Virus record (IMG/VR): IMGVR_UViG_3300023179_006844
Location: 1 to 51,997 of that record
Length of the DNA stretch: 51,997 nucleotides
Strand: one strand, 5' to 3'
DNA from: a virus
Shown: piece by piece, positions 31,851-39,932 of the stretch
Numbering within the stretch: the stretch's first letter is position 1
Layout: the number at the start of each line of letters is the position of its first letter
Made by a program: the position numbers and the translations under genes
The notes under the pieces: generated by a model
What the model was told of the DNA's origin: nothing
Database searches by the model: none
Seen by the model: the letters and a program-made list of their open reading frames with translations, nothing else

Positions 31851-32155
31851 TGGGCTGCTTTTGTTTTATCGCCTTCATACAAAATGGAAGCAATTACTTC
31901 CACAGAAAATTCGTTTGGCAAAAGTTCAAGCTTTACTTGAACTTTTGCAAGATTCATTTCCCTTCTTTTCGGGCTACTTATTCCGGTAGTTCCTTTCCCC
32001 ATGCACCCACATGAGCGCTGCTTCTTTAAAGCAGTTTTCCAAATAATTATTGTTTCCCCGCAATCACAGATGCACTCGCATTTTTTAGTACCTTTCATTA
32101 GCTTTTGTACCGTTAGCGAGTTATACTTATTGCCAATTAATATTTTTCGCTGCAT
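31784..32155 (-). CDS. AP2/zinc-ribbon-type protein (123 aa)
   Basis: The N-terminal part (IGNKYNSLTVQKLMKGTKKC followed by ECICDCGETIIIWKTALKKQ and RSCGCMG) is the Cys-rich beta-sheet seen at the N-terminus of phage AP2/HNH-type proteins. The C-terminal half has an HTH-like stretch (KTKAAQWGARNYHAGHIQKV). Probably DNA-binding. A direct repeat CTGCATTTTGGTTTT lies just upstream of its start (32153-32186). Confidence 0.6.
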   Translation of the reverse strand: MQRKILIGNKYNSLTVQKLMKGTKKCECICDCGETIIIWKTALKKQRSCGCMGKGTTGISSPKRREMNLAKVQVKLELLPNEFSVEVIASILYEGDKTKAAQWGARNYHAGHIQKVARGIYKK

Positions 32156-32224
32156 TTTGGTTTTTTGATTGCTGCATTTTGGTTTTACGATTTAACAAGG
32201 GGTGGGCAACACCCCTTGCATCCA

Positions 32225-32677
32225 TCAAGCAAATGAATAAGGAGATTCTTGATCTGCATCCTCTAATGCTTGCTCAATAATCTCGGGAATTTTATTATTA
32301 ACAAATTCTTCAGCCTCATATTCAGCCCATGTTTGCATGATATCCTGAGACTTTTTTTCTAAGAATGAAGAAAATTCTGGATCTAAATTTCCATCACTCC
32401 AAGCTTGGAGAATTTCTTTTTGATTTACTTTCACCTTCTTACCTTCATAAGCAAGAAGCTGATTTTCTTTTAGATACTGCTTGATAGCATCATGTTGGGA
32501 TTGAAAACCAAAGCTTAGTTGATCTAAAGAGCCTATGCAAATCTTTCCATCCAAAATGCCACCATTTTCAAATTGAAACTGACCAATTCTATAATCATTG
32601 ATATTATCTGGATTAATCCAGATTCCGTATTGAGAATCAGCAGAGTTCAGATTAGACAAATAGTTTTGAAGAGACAT
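32225..32677 (-). CDS. Hypothetical protein (150 aa)
   Basis: Not recognised. Beta-rich N-terminus (QYGIWINPDNINDYRIGQFQ), helical C-terminus (QDIMQTWAEYEAEEFVNNKI). The ribosome site GGAG is followed by ATTATATC before the start. A TTGACA promoter element lies near 32766 on the minus strand. Confidence 0.6.
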   Translation of the reverse strand: MSLQNYLSNLNSADSQYGIWINPDNINDYRIGQFQFENGGILDGKICIGSLDQLSFGFQSQHDAIKQYLKENQLLAYEGKKVKVNQKEILQAWSDGNLDPEFSSFLEKKSQDIMQTWAEYEAEEFVNNKIPEIIEQALEDADQESPYSFA

Positions 32678-32823
32678 GATATAATACTCCTATTTACTTG
32701 GTTAATAGAGGCTTGGGCTGTCTCCCTTGCCTCTATATTTATATGATTACACAATATTTTATCCTTGTCAATAGCAAAGTGTCCGTATTTTGTACTGAAC
32801 TTTTGAAGTTGTAAATTGTACCA

Positions 32824-33112
32824 TATGAAAAGAAGTAAACGACGCAACCGACATCAACTAAAGCAACAACTAAGGGAATTGGATGCGATCGCGCTTAAAC
32901 AAATCCATAGCAGCTACAACCTCTTTTCAGCTTCCTGGGGTGGTAGTCGTTGCCCTGGGTGTGGAATAAGCATTAGACCGTGCCAACTGCTTAACGCTGA
33001 TTTTAGCCGGACTTTAGTAGATGAGCATGGTAAATGGGTTGGGCATATTTCAGGGCATTTTCTACCTTGCAAGAAAGTTAAAAGCTGTCCCGGTGAAAGG
33101 GATTGGGTGTAA
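32824..33112 (+). CDS. Basic Cys-containing hypothetical protein (96 aa)
   Basis: Starts MKRSKRRNRHQLKQQLRELD, a strongly basic helix, followed by WGGSRCPGCGISIRPCQLL and later CKKVKSCPG, which may bind zinc. The start is preceded by AGTTCAGTACAAAA-like text seen in the early promoters but in opposite orientation. Not recognised. Confidence 0.5.
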
Positions 33113-33237
33113 AGTTTCAGGAATTGATATTATTTTTGCCATTAAAGGGATTGATTGTAGTTGTGTGTGGAATCCATCGTTTTTATTAATCCAATATCTT
33201 TAATGGCTATTTTTATCCAGAGTCAGGTTTTCCAGCT

Positions 33238-33306
33238 ATGGAAAATCCACAAGTGGAAAAACCACAAGTGGAAAATCTGCTATATAATAAATATCTATTC
33301 CAATAA
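33238..33306 (+). pseudogene. Fragment of the replication-type gene repeat region
   Basis: ATG-GAA-AAT-CCA-CAA-GTG encodes MENPQVEKPQVENLLYNKYL and then stops. It repeats the 15-bp units of 1-88 in the opposite orientation. It looks like a broken copy of the C-terminal part of the gene at the left edge. Confidence 0.55.
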
Positions 33307-33566
33307 GTATTTAATTAAATAAGTATTTAAGAAAAAAGAAGTATTTACGCTTTCTCTCATTAAAGAGGATTTAAGAAAAGAACTAACACAACAGATATCT
33401 GTTATTCTTGACTTAAAGACAAATATTTCTCTCAAGCAGATAAATCTCTCATAGGATCAGGTTATGCCCGCCCGTTGCGCTTAAACACTATTACACAAAA
33501 AGCGAATAGATTTTGTTTGAGAATTTATAAAGCAATTTTAAAGCGTACTTATTGCATAAATAAAAA

Positions 33567-33678
33567 ATACCCACTAACACGCTTTAGTGGGTATCAGGTT
33601 GAAACCTACAATGCAATTGTAATAACTATGTTTCCTGGTTTATAAATATAGTCCATCTTATTTTTTGTTTACTGTCAA
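33567..33678 (-). ncRNA. Possible small RNA: orphan promoter running into a terminator
   Basis: On the minus strand TTGACA (33678-33673) and TATATT (33650-33645) resemble the promoters before 43408 and 50018. About 50 bases further the stem ATACCCACTAA/TTAGTGGGTAT (33567-33594) is followed by TTTTTT. No coding frame lies between, so the product would be a 70-80 nt RNA or the remains of a lost gene. Confidence 0.4.
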
Positions 33679-33758
33679 GTGGTTTTAAAAAATATTTGTT
33701 TTGTTTGTTTGCCTGTATTAATTAAATTATTAATAAATCACTTAATATTTATCTACTT

Positions 33759-33865
33759 ATGCTATCATTAATAAGTACCCAAAAACGTGATTATTCAAAG
33801 TAATCACGTTTTTATTACCAGGTACTTAGTCGCTAGTTTGGATAACGACCTTGACATAATAGCAT
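33759..33865 (+). ncRNA. Structured element L, copy 2, leader of cas12
   Basis: ATGCTAT (33759-33765) with ATAGCAT (33859-33865), TAAGTACC (33772-33779) with GGTACTTA (33821-33828), a 13-bp stem AAAAACGTGATTA/TAATCACGTTTTT (33781-33813) and GTCG-CTAGTTTGGATAA-CGAC. The outer stem covers the cas12 start codon at 33864. The inner stem plus T-run looks like an intrinsic terminator. It could regulate cas12 by attenuation or by start-site pairing. Confidence 0.7.
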
Positions 33866-35735
33866 GAAAACAATCAAAATCAAAATCAAACTCACCACTG
33901 ATCAGGTGCAACTGTGCGATCGCTATTTGGAAGAATTGACATGGCTGTGGAATTTAACACTTTCTAATCAACTACATAATCACTGTGTGACGTGGTACGA
34001 TTGGGCGGCTAAACTCAGTGCTAATTTGGATAAAGCTACTGAGAAATTAGATAAACTTAAACCAGAACAACAGCAGTTAATAAAGGATTATTACAGGACT
34101 AAGGATAAGCCTAAGCTATCTAAAAAAGAACAGGAATTAGTGGCTAAATTTGACATATTTGCTAGATGGAATTCATTTAGTCTAGACGGGATTATTCCCG
34201 TTCCTTTACGGCTGGGGAATAGCGGTTATGAAGGTTTATCCTGTCAGATAGCTACGGGTGGTAACTACTGGAAGAGAGATGAAAATATCAATATCCCAAT
34301 TAATACCAAGAAAGGTATTGTTCACGTTAAAGGATACAAATTAGTTAAAGGTGATAAACCTTGGCAACGAATAGAAATAGTACCCCATAAGTACCGTACA
34401 TTCCCCGGTGGAAAGTTTGAAGGTAGGGAACTGACTACTTTAGAGAAACTTGATAACGTGAATGGACTGAACACTTTAAGGGCATTCCAAAATTTACCAG
34501 ACCTACAAGTTTCCTCCCACTATATAGGCGGACTACTGGCATTTTTTAAAGAATCATGGTCGGCATTTTTAGACCCTAAAAGGATGAACAGTAGAAAGCC
34601 TAAATTCAAAAAAGACAGTGACAAGATTACAACTTTATCTAACAATCAGTGTGCGCCTAACAGAATTGACGTTAATAAAAACATAGTTACTGTCACTGGG
34701 TTTAGTCCTATCGCCATTATTGATAAAAATTGGGTAAAAAGATTGAACTTGTCTGAAGTTCTACCACGCACATATATGTTAACCCAAAATCCATCAGGGT
34801 ACTACATTAATATTGTCATTGCTCATCCATTACATGAAGAGAAAACCGCGCTGGTAAAGAAATTACCCAAAGTTAAAAAAGAGTTTGGAGAAGATAGTCA
34901 AGAGTATGAAGATATCAAGTCAAAAATCAAATTTCTTGAACAACAAATCAAGGAAGCATCAATAGTTAAAGGCAAAGATTTAAGTGTGGGCATTGACCCC
35001 GGAGTACAGGCTGTTGTGTCCACAGATCATGGTGCTTTATTCCTTCCTAACCTTACCAGAGAGCGGGTTTCAATTCATATTGAGGAATTACAATCACGCT
35101 TAGACAATATTGAATTAATTAACGATAAAAAGTGGAAAAGCTTGGGCAACAAGACCCCTAGAATCAAGACAAAGAATGAAACTAAGTTACAGGAAAAAAT
35201 AAGCCGTCTACACGAACGTGGGGCTAATTCATCCAATGCTTTTAATCATAAGCTATCCACAAGATTATCTCGTACTTATGAACATATTGCCTGGGAAGAC
35301 ACGCAGATTAATAATCTACTAAAACAAGTAGAGCCAAAAGCATTACCAGAAGGTATAGGATATGCTCACAATGGTGCATCTGCTAAACGCGGTTTGAATT
35401 GGATTATGAGACAAAGATGTTTGAGTGATTTGAAAGCTAAAACCAAACAGAAAACAGAAAATAGAGGTGGCAACTTCCATGAACCACCTGCTAACTATAG
35501 TTCTCAAACTTGTCATTGCTGTAAACAAAAGGGAGAACGGCGATCGCAACATGAATTTATCTGCAAAAACTCTGACTGTAAATTATTTGATATTCCCCAG
35601 CAAGCTGATACTAACGCTGCTAGAAATCATAAGCAGAATGGTGGTTTTGAACTGGGAGAGGTCAAGTATCATAATGTTAAGCTAGTTTATCAAAAGCCTA
35701 AAAGATTTAAGAAAAAACGCTTGACAAACCAATAG
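33864..35735 (+). CDS. cas12: TnpB-derived Cas12 effector, type V-U grade (623 aa)
   Basis: RuvC-like nuclease with all three catalytic sites: D378 in VGIDPGVQAVVSTD, E478 in HIAWEDTQI and D582 in ADTNAARN. The zinc finger between them has C550, C553, C567 and C572 (TCHCCKQKG...ICKNSDC). The N-terminal REC/WED-like part is larger than in TnpB (about 400 aa), as in type V-U proteins. It is not Cas12k: that effector has lost its RuvC residues and its sequence differs. A CRISPR array and tracrRNA-like sequence follow within 340 bases, with no cas1/cas2. V-U2 (c2c8) proteins of cyanobacteria are the closest described group I can name. Confidence 0.85.
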   Translation: MKTIKIKIKLTTDQVQLCDRYLEELTWLWNLTLSNQLHNHCVTWYDWAAKLSANLDKATEKLDKLKPEQQQLIKDYYRTKDKPKLSKKEQELVAKFDIFARWNSFSLDGIIPVPLRLGNSGYEGLSCQIATGGNYWKRDENINIPINTKKGIVHVKGYKLVKGDKPWQRIEIVPHKYRTFPGGKFEGRELTTLEKLDNVNGLNTLRAFQNLPDLQVSSHYIGGLLAFFKESWSAFLDPKRMNSRKPKFKKDSDKITTLSNNQCAPNRIDVNKNIVTVTGFSPIAIIDKNWVKRLNLSEVLPRTYMLTQNPSGYYINIVIAHPLHEEKTALVKKLPKVKKEFGEDSQEYEDIKSKIKFLEQQIKEASIVKGKDLSVGIDPGVQAVVSTDHGALFLPNLTRERVSIHIEELQSRLDNIELINDKKWKSLGNKTPRIKTKNETKLQEKISRLHERGANSSNAFNHKLSTRLSRTYEHIAWEDTQINNLLKQVEPKALPEGIGYAHNGASAKRGLNWIMRQRCLSDLKAKTKQKTENRGGNFHEPPANYSSQTCHCCKQKGERRSQHEFICKNSDCKLFDIPQQADTNAARNHKQNGGFELGEVKYHNVKLVYQKPKRFKKKRLTNQ

Positions 35736-35739
35736 GATT

Positions 35740-35774
35740 AGGTTAATATTAAATTACCGCAGTTTGGGCGGGTT
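35740..35774 (+). repeat. Hairpin element R, copy 2
   Basis: AGGTTAATATTAAATTACC followed by CCGC-AGTTTGG-GCGG. It lies four bases after the cas12 stop. The same element sits at 26979-27013. A perfect palindrome GCTAATA-A-TATTAGC follows at 35774-35788. Confidence 0.75.
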
Positions 35775-35789
35775 GCTAATAATATTAGC

Positions 35790-36000
35790 TTATGACTTCT
35801 AAGGCTTTTGCCTAAAAAGTAAGGGGGAAGGCGACAACCCCCAAAGACCAGCCGGAACTATGGCTGGCAACTATCTCATCTTTTTGGCATATCAAAGCTA
35901 GGGCAAAAACCCCAGACATTCGCCAAAAGCCCAGAACCATGACATTGCAAGAGTTTCGCCCAGTTTCTTTTAAAGACCCAAGCTGATTTAAGCGGCTGAA
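35790..36000 (+). ncRNA. Probable tracrRNA of the type V system
   Basis: Three segments complementary to the CRISPR repeat occur in the right antiparallel order: CAACTATC-TCA at 35868-35878, AAGCCCAG at 35927-35934 and TTGCAAG at 35945-35951. They match the reverse complement of the repeat, split by inserted hairpin sequence. GGGGG-AAGGCGACAA-CCCCC near 35824 and CCAGCC-GGAACTAT-GGCTGG near 35848 are additional stems. Ends are estimated. Same strand as the array. Confidence 0.65.
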
Positions 36001-36071
36001 ATGAGATTTTTTAACAGGTCCGCCAAAATCGCTTCTGAAACCCTTGATTTATAAAGCTTTTAAACCCCGGG

Positions 36072-36841
36072 CTTGCAACTGGGCTTGGGGACTGAGGATA
36101 GTTGAAACGCGGTTCTAATGTTTTGATTTGCGGATCTTCCATACTTGCAACTGGGCTTGGGGACTGAGGATAGTTGAAACTAAAAATATTAGTCCTCATA
36201 ACTGTTTAAGCGTTTTACTTGCAACTGGGCTTGGGGACTGAGGATAGTTGAAACTCTTTTATTCTATTTTATTGCTATCAACAATTCCCATAACTTGCAA
36301 CTGGGCTTGGGGACTGAGGATAGTTGAAACACATATATGTGTATTTTGGGCATCTTATACTGATAGCTTGCAACTGGGCTTGGGGACTGAGGATAGTTGA
36401 AACCAGATCGCAATCATCTTGAGATTCAAAGCACTTTGAATCTTGCAACTGGGCTTGGGGACTGAGGATAGTTGAAACGTCCGCCCTTCGCGTTCGGCAA
36501 TAGATTCTAACTTGCAACTGGGCTTGGGGACTGAGGATAGTTGAAACAGGTTAACATGAAATTCCGATAACTTAATGTCGGCTTCTTGCAACTGGGCTTG
36601 GGGACTGAGGATAGTTGAAACGCACTGCTTTATTGATAGCCAATGTTGATTTTGATCAGCCTTGCAACTGGGCTTGGGGACTGAGGATAGTTGAAACCGA
36701 TCGCCACGTTCCCTGTTCCCTGTTCCCTGTTCCCTTGCAACTGGGCTTGGGGACTGAGGATAGTTGAAACATTCTGACTTATATCTATCGATCATGCCTT
36801 TAAGCTTGCAACTGGGCTTGGGGACTGAGGATAGTTGAAAC
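36072..36841 (+). CRISPR. CRISPR array, 11 repeats and 10 spacers
   Basis: Eleven identical 37-base repeats beginning CTTGCAACTGGGCTTGG and ending GAGGATAGTTGAAAC (first 36072-36108, last 36805-36841), with spacers of 32-39 bases. The GTTGAAAC end and the tracrRNA order suggest transcription to the right. Spacer 9 (36698-36733) contains three TGTTCCC units, a heptamer found in many copies in filamentous cyanobacterial chromosomes. No cas1/cas2 is nearby. Confidence 0.97.
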
Positions 36842-36867
36842 GAAACGAAGCGAAATGAAACTTTGAA

Positions 36868-37197
36868 CTAAGGACGGAACATCTGAATCAAACTCAGTTC
36901 CAATTTAAACACTTTCTCACTTGATGGTGTCCACTTAAACGTTTCGCAACAATACAAAGTGGAATTAAAGTAGAAAGGCTTACCTAAATTATTGGTTAAA
37001 AAAGTATCAATCTCTGAATAAGTAAATAAACTATCAACGGTCAGGGTCAAAGTCTGCGTGCCGACTACTTGGTTAAGTTGGTTTCTATTTCCTTTCTCAT
37101 TCACGCCACCCTGGTAGTTTTGAGACAAGAAAGTGGCCTCAAAACTTATGGCATTATCCCAACTGATTTTGAGAGAACTAGGCGCGTTTGGGAACAT
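36868..37197 (-). CDS. Phage minor tail protein, lambda-M-like (109 aa)
   Basis: SWDNAISFEATFLSQNYQGG, the central QLNQVVGTQTLTLTVDSLF, and the C-terminal YCCETFKWTPSSEKVFKLEL fit the order of strands in the phage minor tail protein family (about 110 residues, W/F-rich ends). It is a single structural gene between the CRISPR array and the packaging genes, on the opposite strand. The similarity is moderate. Confidence 0.5.
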   Translation of the reverse strand: MFPNAPSSLKISWDNAISFEATFLSQNYQGGVNEKGNRNQLNQVVGTQTLTLTVDSLFTYSEIDTFLTNNLGKPFYFNSTLYCCETFKWTPSSEKVFKLELSLIQMFRP

Positions 37198-37205
37198 ATG
37201 ATAAA

Positions 37206-37226
37206 GCTGTCAGTAATGCTGACAGC
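37206..37226. terminator. Hairpin upstream of the minor tail gene
   Basis: GCTGTCAG-TAATG-CTGACAGC, nine bases before the start of the leftward tail gene. May be an mRNA leader stem. The following 210 bases to 37437 hold no gene. Confidence 0.45.
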
Positions 37227-37436
37227 ACCCTTAATATACCGAGCTTGACATTATTATTATAGCATAAAATCTTTGTTTTAATTGCTTTTAATAATTGATA
37301 CTTGTCTTTTTTATGATTACTACGCTTAAACGCTTTACTGTTTTGATAAAATTTATCAAAATATTTCTACTGATATTGCACATAACAATCAATTATATGT
37401 AATCATTAAAAATAAAAATAATGAACTTTTAATATT

Positions 37437-37994
37437 ATGAAATGGGATAAACTACCAAAACCATGGACTAAAGAACAGTGTCGCCGTCGCTACGTTGAAA
37501 GTGAGGAGGATATAGGTATTAGACCATTGGCTGTCGAGTCTGGCTTAGGGAAGGGAACTATTGAGGGATGGGTAAGACGAGAATTATGGGTAGACCAAAG
37601 GCGACAGTACCAAGACACCCTCAAGACAACTATTCAAGTTAAAACTATACAAAAAGCATCTGAGAAAATATCAGATGAACTCTCTCAAATTGTCATTGAA
37701 AACTACAAAGTACACAAACTCGCTAGGGATTATGTAGCTAAAATAATTGAGGTTAAAGCTAGGCAATTGGCAGAGGATTTAGAACTAACAGGAGAAGAAA
37801 GAAAGAAAGCAATTTCTCTGCATAGCGCACCTGAAACAAATCAATGGTCGCAAGCCTTACAGCGGTCAACAAGTGCTATTAATGAAACTAGAGGAATTAA
37901 ATACTTTGTTGATGTTAACGCAGCTGCTGATAAGCTATCTAGAGAAGGCTACCAAATTATTGATCCAAGTAGAGGTGAAGATGAAGATATTTAA
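37437..37994 (+). CDS. Terminase small subunit-like protein (185 aa)
   Basis: Residues 9-50 (PWTKEQCRRRYVESEEDIGI followed by RPLAVESGLGKGTIEGWVRR) are an HTH of the kind used by phage small terminase subunits to bind the pac/cos site. The remaining helices and the acidic C-terminus (SRGEDEDI) fit an oligomerisation and terL-binding region. It is 12.5 kb from terL and on the other strand. A general DNA-binding protein is the alternative. Confidence 0.6.
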   Translation: MKWDKLPKPWTKEQCRRRYVESEEDIGIRPLAVESGLGKGTIEGWVRRELWVDQRRQYQDTLKTTIQVKTIQKASEKISDELSQIVIENYKVHKLARDYVAKIIEVKARQLAEDLELTGEERKKAISLHSAPETNQWSQALQRSTSAINETRGIKYFVDVNAAADKLSREGYQIIDPSRGEDEDI

Positions 37995-38292
37995 GATTTT
38001 TGATTTTACTGGATATAGCGCGATCGCTATTGAACATGGAGAAAATTTGTACAAGGCAATTCATTACCACTTACTACGTAATGAGTTGGTGCAATTAGAT
38101 TTTACAGGAATTGAAATTTTAGGTACTGCATTTATAGGAGTTGCCTTGGGGCAACTACTGAAGGATATTCCCAAGCAAACAGTGGATGAATTAATTGAGT
38201 TTAGCGGACTCAGTGACGATAAACGTGATATGATACAGCGTGTAATGAATAAAGCGTATAAGTGGTACTTTAATGAGCAAAATCAAGCGTAG
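37981..38292 (+). CDS. STAS-like DUF4325 protein (103 aa)
   Basis: Start at 37981 behind AGGTG. The sequence NELVQLDFTGIEILGTAFIG and LGQLLKDIP match the STAS-like DUF4325 domain (l.LDF.G......SF...). Such proteins occur as small partners in phage and signalling operons; no enzymatic role is expected. It overlaps both neighbours. Confidence 0.65.
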   Translation: MKIFKIFDFTGYSAIAIEHGENLYKAIHYHLLRNELVQLDFTGIEILGTAFIGVALGQLLKDIPKQTVDELIEFSGLSDDKRDMIQRVMNKAYKWYFNEQNQA

Positions 38293-38878
38293 TCAGATAG
38301 AAGAATGGGACATTGAGCGTCTAAGTCCTTATGAGAACAATGCTAAGTTGCACCCTGATTCCCACATTGAACAGATAGCTAACTCCATTGAGGAATTTAC
38401 TTTTCTCGACCCGGTGGCAGTAGATGAGAATGGTGAAATATTAGAAGGTCACGGTCGGCTTTTAGCAGCCAAGAAACGGGGTGATAGTACAATTCCCGTA
38501 ATTCAAGTTACTGGGCTGTCAGATGCTCAAAAAGTGGCATATCGGTTAGCACATAACAAACTGACCATGAACACTGGATTTGATCCGGAAATGTTAAAGA
38601 TTGATTTTGAGTTTCTACAAGATAGTGATTTTGAGTTAAGTTTGACGGGTTTTGGGGAATTGGAGTTGTCTGATCTAAAGGATGATGACATCATAAATTC
38701 TTATGACTGGGATTCCTTGGAAGATGCTGATAAACCTATAGATAACTCAGTTGAGGGTTTGGTGAAGATAACTTTTTCTGTATCAAAGGAAGATAAAGAA
38801 TCTTTATTCTCTAGGTTAGGGTTACAAAAGAAGTCTACTCCAGAATTAATAGGTGAGGCATTGATGCGGCTATGTTAA
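38273..38878 (+). CDS. ParB-like N-terminal domain protein (201 aa)
   Basis: The N-terminus IERLSPYENNAKLHPDSHIE and the motif VDENGEILEGHGRLLAAKKR (about residues 53-72) are the ParB/Srx nucleotide-binding fold found in phage proteins next to methylase genes. The C-terminal acidic part (DDDIINSYDWDSLEDADKP) is specific to this protein. It is located between DUF4325 and queE, in the same operon. The role may be DNA modification or packaging rather than partition, since no parA is present. Confidence 0.75.
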   Translation: MSKIKRSQIEEWDIERLSPYENNAKLHPDSHIEQIANSIEEFTFLDPVAVDENGEILEGHGRLLAAKKRGDSTIPVIQVTGLSDAQKVAYRLAHNKLTMNTGFDPEMLKIDFEFLQDSDFELSLTGFGELELSDLKDDDIINSYDWDSLEDADKPIDNSVEGLVKITFSVSKEDKESLFSRLGLQKKSTPELIGEALMRLC

Positions 38879-39483
38879 AAATCCAAGAAATAATACCTTT
38901 AACCATTCAAGGTGAGGGCTTTCATTCTGGGATGCCTTGCAGCTTTATTAGATTATTCGGATGTCCCGTTGGTTGCTATTTTTGCGACACTGGCTATTCG
39001 CTAGGGTCTGAACCTCCGAAATATACCAAATTAAATATTGAAGGTATCCTGGAGCAACTACAAAGCAAGAACGTAGTAATTACGGGAGGTGAACCATGTG
39101 TCAATCCTGAATTTACGAATCTTGTAAATAATTTGATGGCACAAGGGTATAAGGTAAATGTCGAGACTTCTGGCATTAAATATCTTGAATGTTTAGACAG
39201 TGTGTGGGTGACGTTATCGCCAAAAGAACATTTAACGGACAATGGGAAAATTGACTCAGATATTTTAAGAAGAGTAAATGAGTTAAAAATAGTGGTATCT
39301 TCTCTAGATAATTTTAACTACTACCAAAACATAATTTATTGGTGTAAATTAAAAGATATTCCTGTTTATTTACAGCCTGAATGGTCAAAGAAAGATGAGG
39401 TTTTGCAGCTAATTATAGAACTAGCGAACAAACACAATCTCAAGATATCTAGTCAAGTCCACAAACTCATAGGGGTAAGGTAA
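38872..39483 (+). CDS. queE: 7-carboxy-7-deazaguanine synthase (QueE)
   Basis: Radical-SAM enzyme that makes CDG from carboxytetrahydropterin. The cluster motif CX3CX2C is visible in LFGCPVGCYFCDTGYS (residues 30-45), with GGEP (ITGGEPCVNPE, near residue 68) for SAM binding. At 203 residues it is of the usual QueE length. It overlaps the ParB gene by seven bases and abuts queD. Confidence 0.92.
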   Translation: MLKIQEIIPLTIQGEGFHSGMPCSFIRLFGCPVGCYFCDTGYSLGSEPPKYTKLNIEGILEQLQSKNVVITGGEPCVNPEFTNLVNNLMAQGYKVNVETSGIKYLECLDSVWVTLSPKEHLTDNGKIDSDILRRVNELKIVVSSLDNFNYYQNIIYWCKLKDIPVYLQPEWSKKDEVLQLIIELANKHNLKISSQVHKLIGVR

Positions 39484-39926
39484 TGGTTTATGCGTCCACT
39501 AAAACCTATGGACATGAAGTAGGTTTAAGCTGCTGTTTTAGACAATGGAAAGCCAAACACTCACATTGCCAAAAATTACACGGTTATGCTTTAGCTATCA
39601 GGCTAGAATTTGAATCTGACAAGTTAGATGATAGAGGATGGGTTGTAGATTTTGGTGGACTAAAAGAGTTAAAAACCACACTACAAAACTACTTTGATCA
39701 CAAAACTTTGATAGCGCAAGATGACCCCGAACTAGCATGGTTTAGGGACGCAGCGAAATCTGGTATTTTAGATTTAGTAGAAGTACCTGCCGTTGGTTGT
39801 GAAAAGTTCGCCGAACTCATTTATGATTTAACAGCTAACTGGATGAGTACCAATCAATTGTCATGCAAACTAGCATCTGTAGAAGTAAAAGAACATGGTG
39901 CAAATTCAGCAATTTATAAACCATAA
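39483..39926 (+). CDS. queD: 6-carboxytetrahydropterin synthase (QueD)
   Basis: T-fold enzyme: HSHCQKLHGYAL (residues 23-34) is the catalytic Cys/His block, VVDFGGLKELKTTLQNYFDH contains the DF and the DH pair, and VKEHGANSAIY ends with the conserved Glu. In the usual CxxxHGH motif the last His is replaced by Tyr here, which affects one classical zinc ligand. It begins at the base where queE ends. Confidence 0.87.
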   Translation: MVYASTKTYGHEVGLSCCFRQWKAKHSHCQKLHGYALAIRLEFESDKLDDRGWVVDFGGLKELKTTLQNYFDHKTLIAQDDPELAWFRDAAKSGILDLVEVPAVGCEKFAELIYDLTANWMSTNQLSCKLASVEVKEHGANSAIYKP

Positions 39927-39932
39927 AAACCG

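Larger units (their letters stand above)
33113..33863. other. 750-base region without a full gene
   Basis: Holds a rep-gene repeat fragment (33238-33306), a leftward promoter facing a terminator (33567-33678) and the structured element L copy 2 upstream of cas12. No protein of normal length is visible. Confidence 0.6.

Noticed and set aside
33864-35735. Cas12k / CRISPR-associated transposon
   Set aside because: Catalytic residues are intact, the sequence differs from Cas12k, and no tnsB, tnsC or tniQ is nearby.
36011-36795. Minus-strand frames with repeated FNYPQSPSPVA / FQLSSVPKPSC
   Set aside because: Pure translation of the CRISPR repeats.
38273-38878. Plasmid partition ParB
   Set aside because: No parA neighbour or centromere repeats adjacent; only the N-terminal ParB fold is present, as in phage modification clusters.
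38600-38880. preQ1 riboswitch upstream of the deazaguanine genes
   Set aside because: queE overlaps the preceding gene, and no preQ1 aptamer pattern was recognised.
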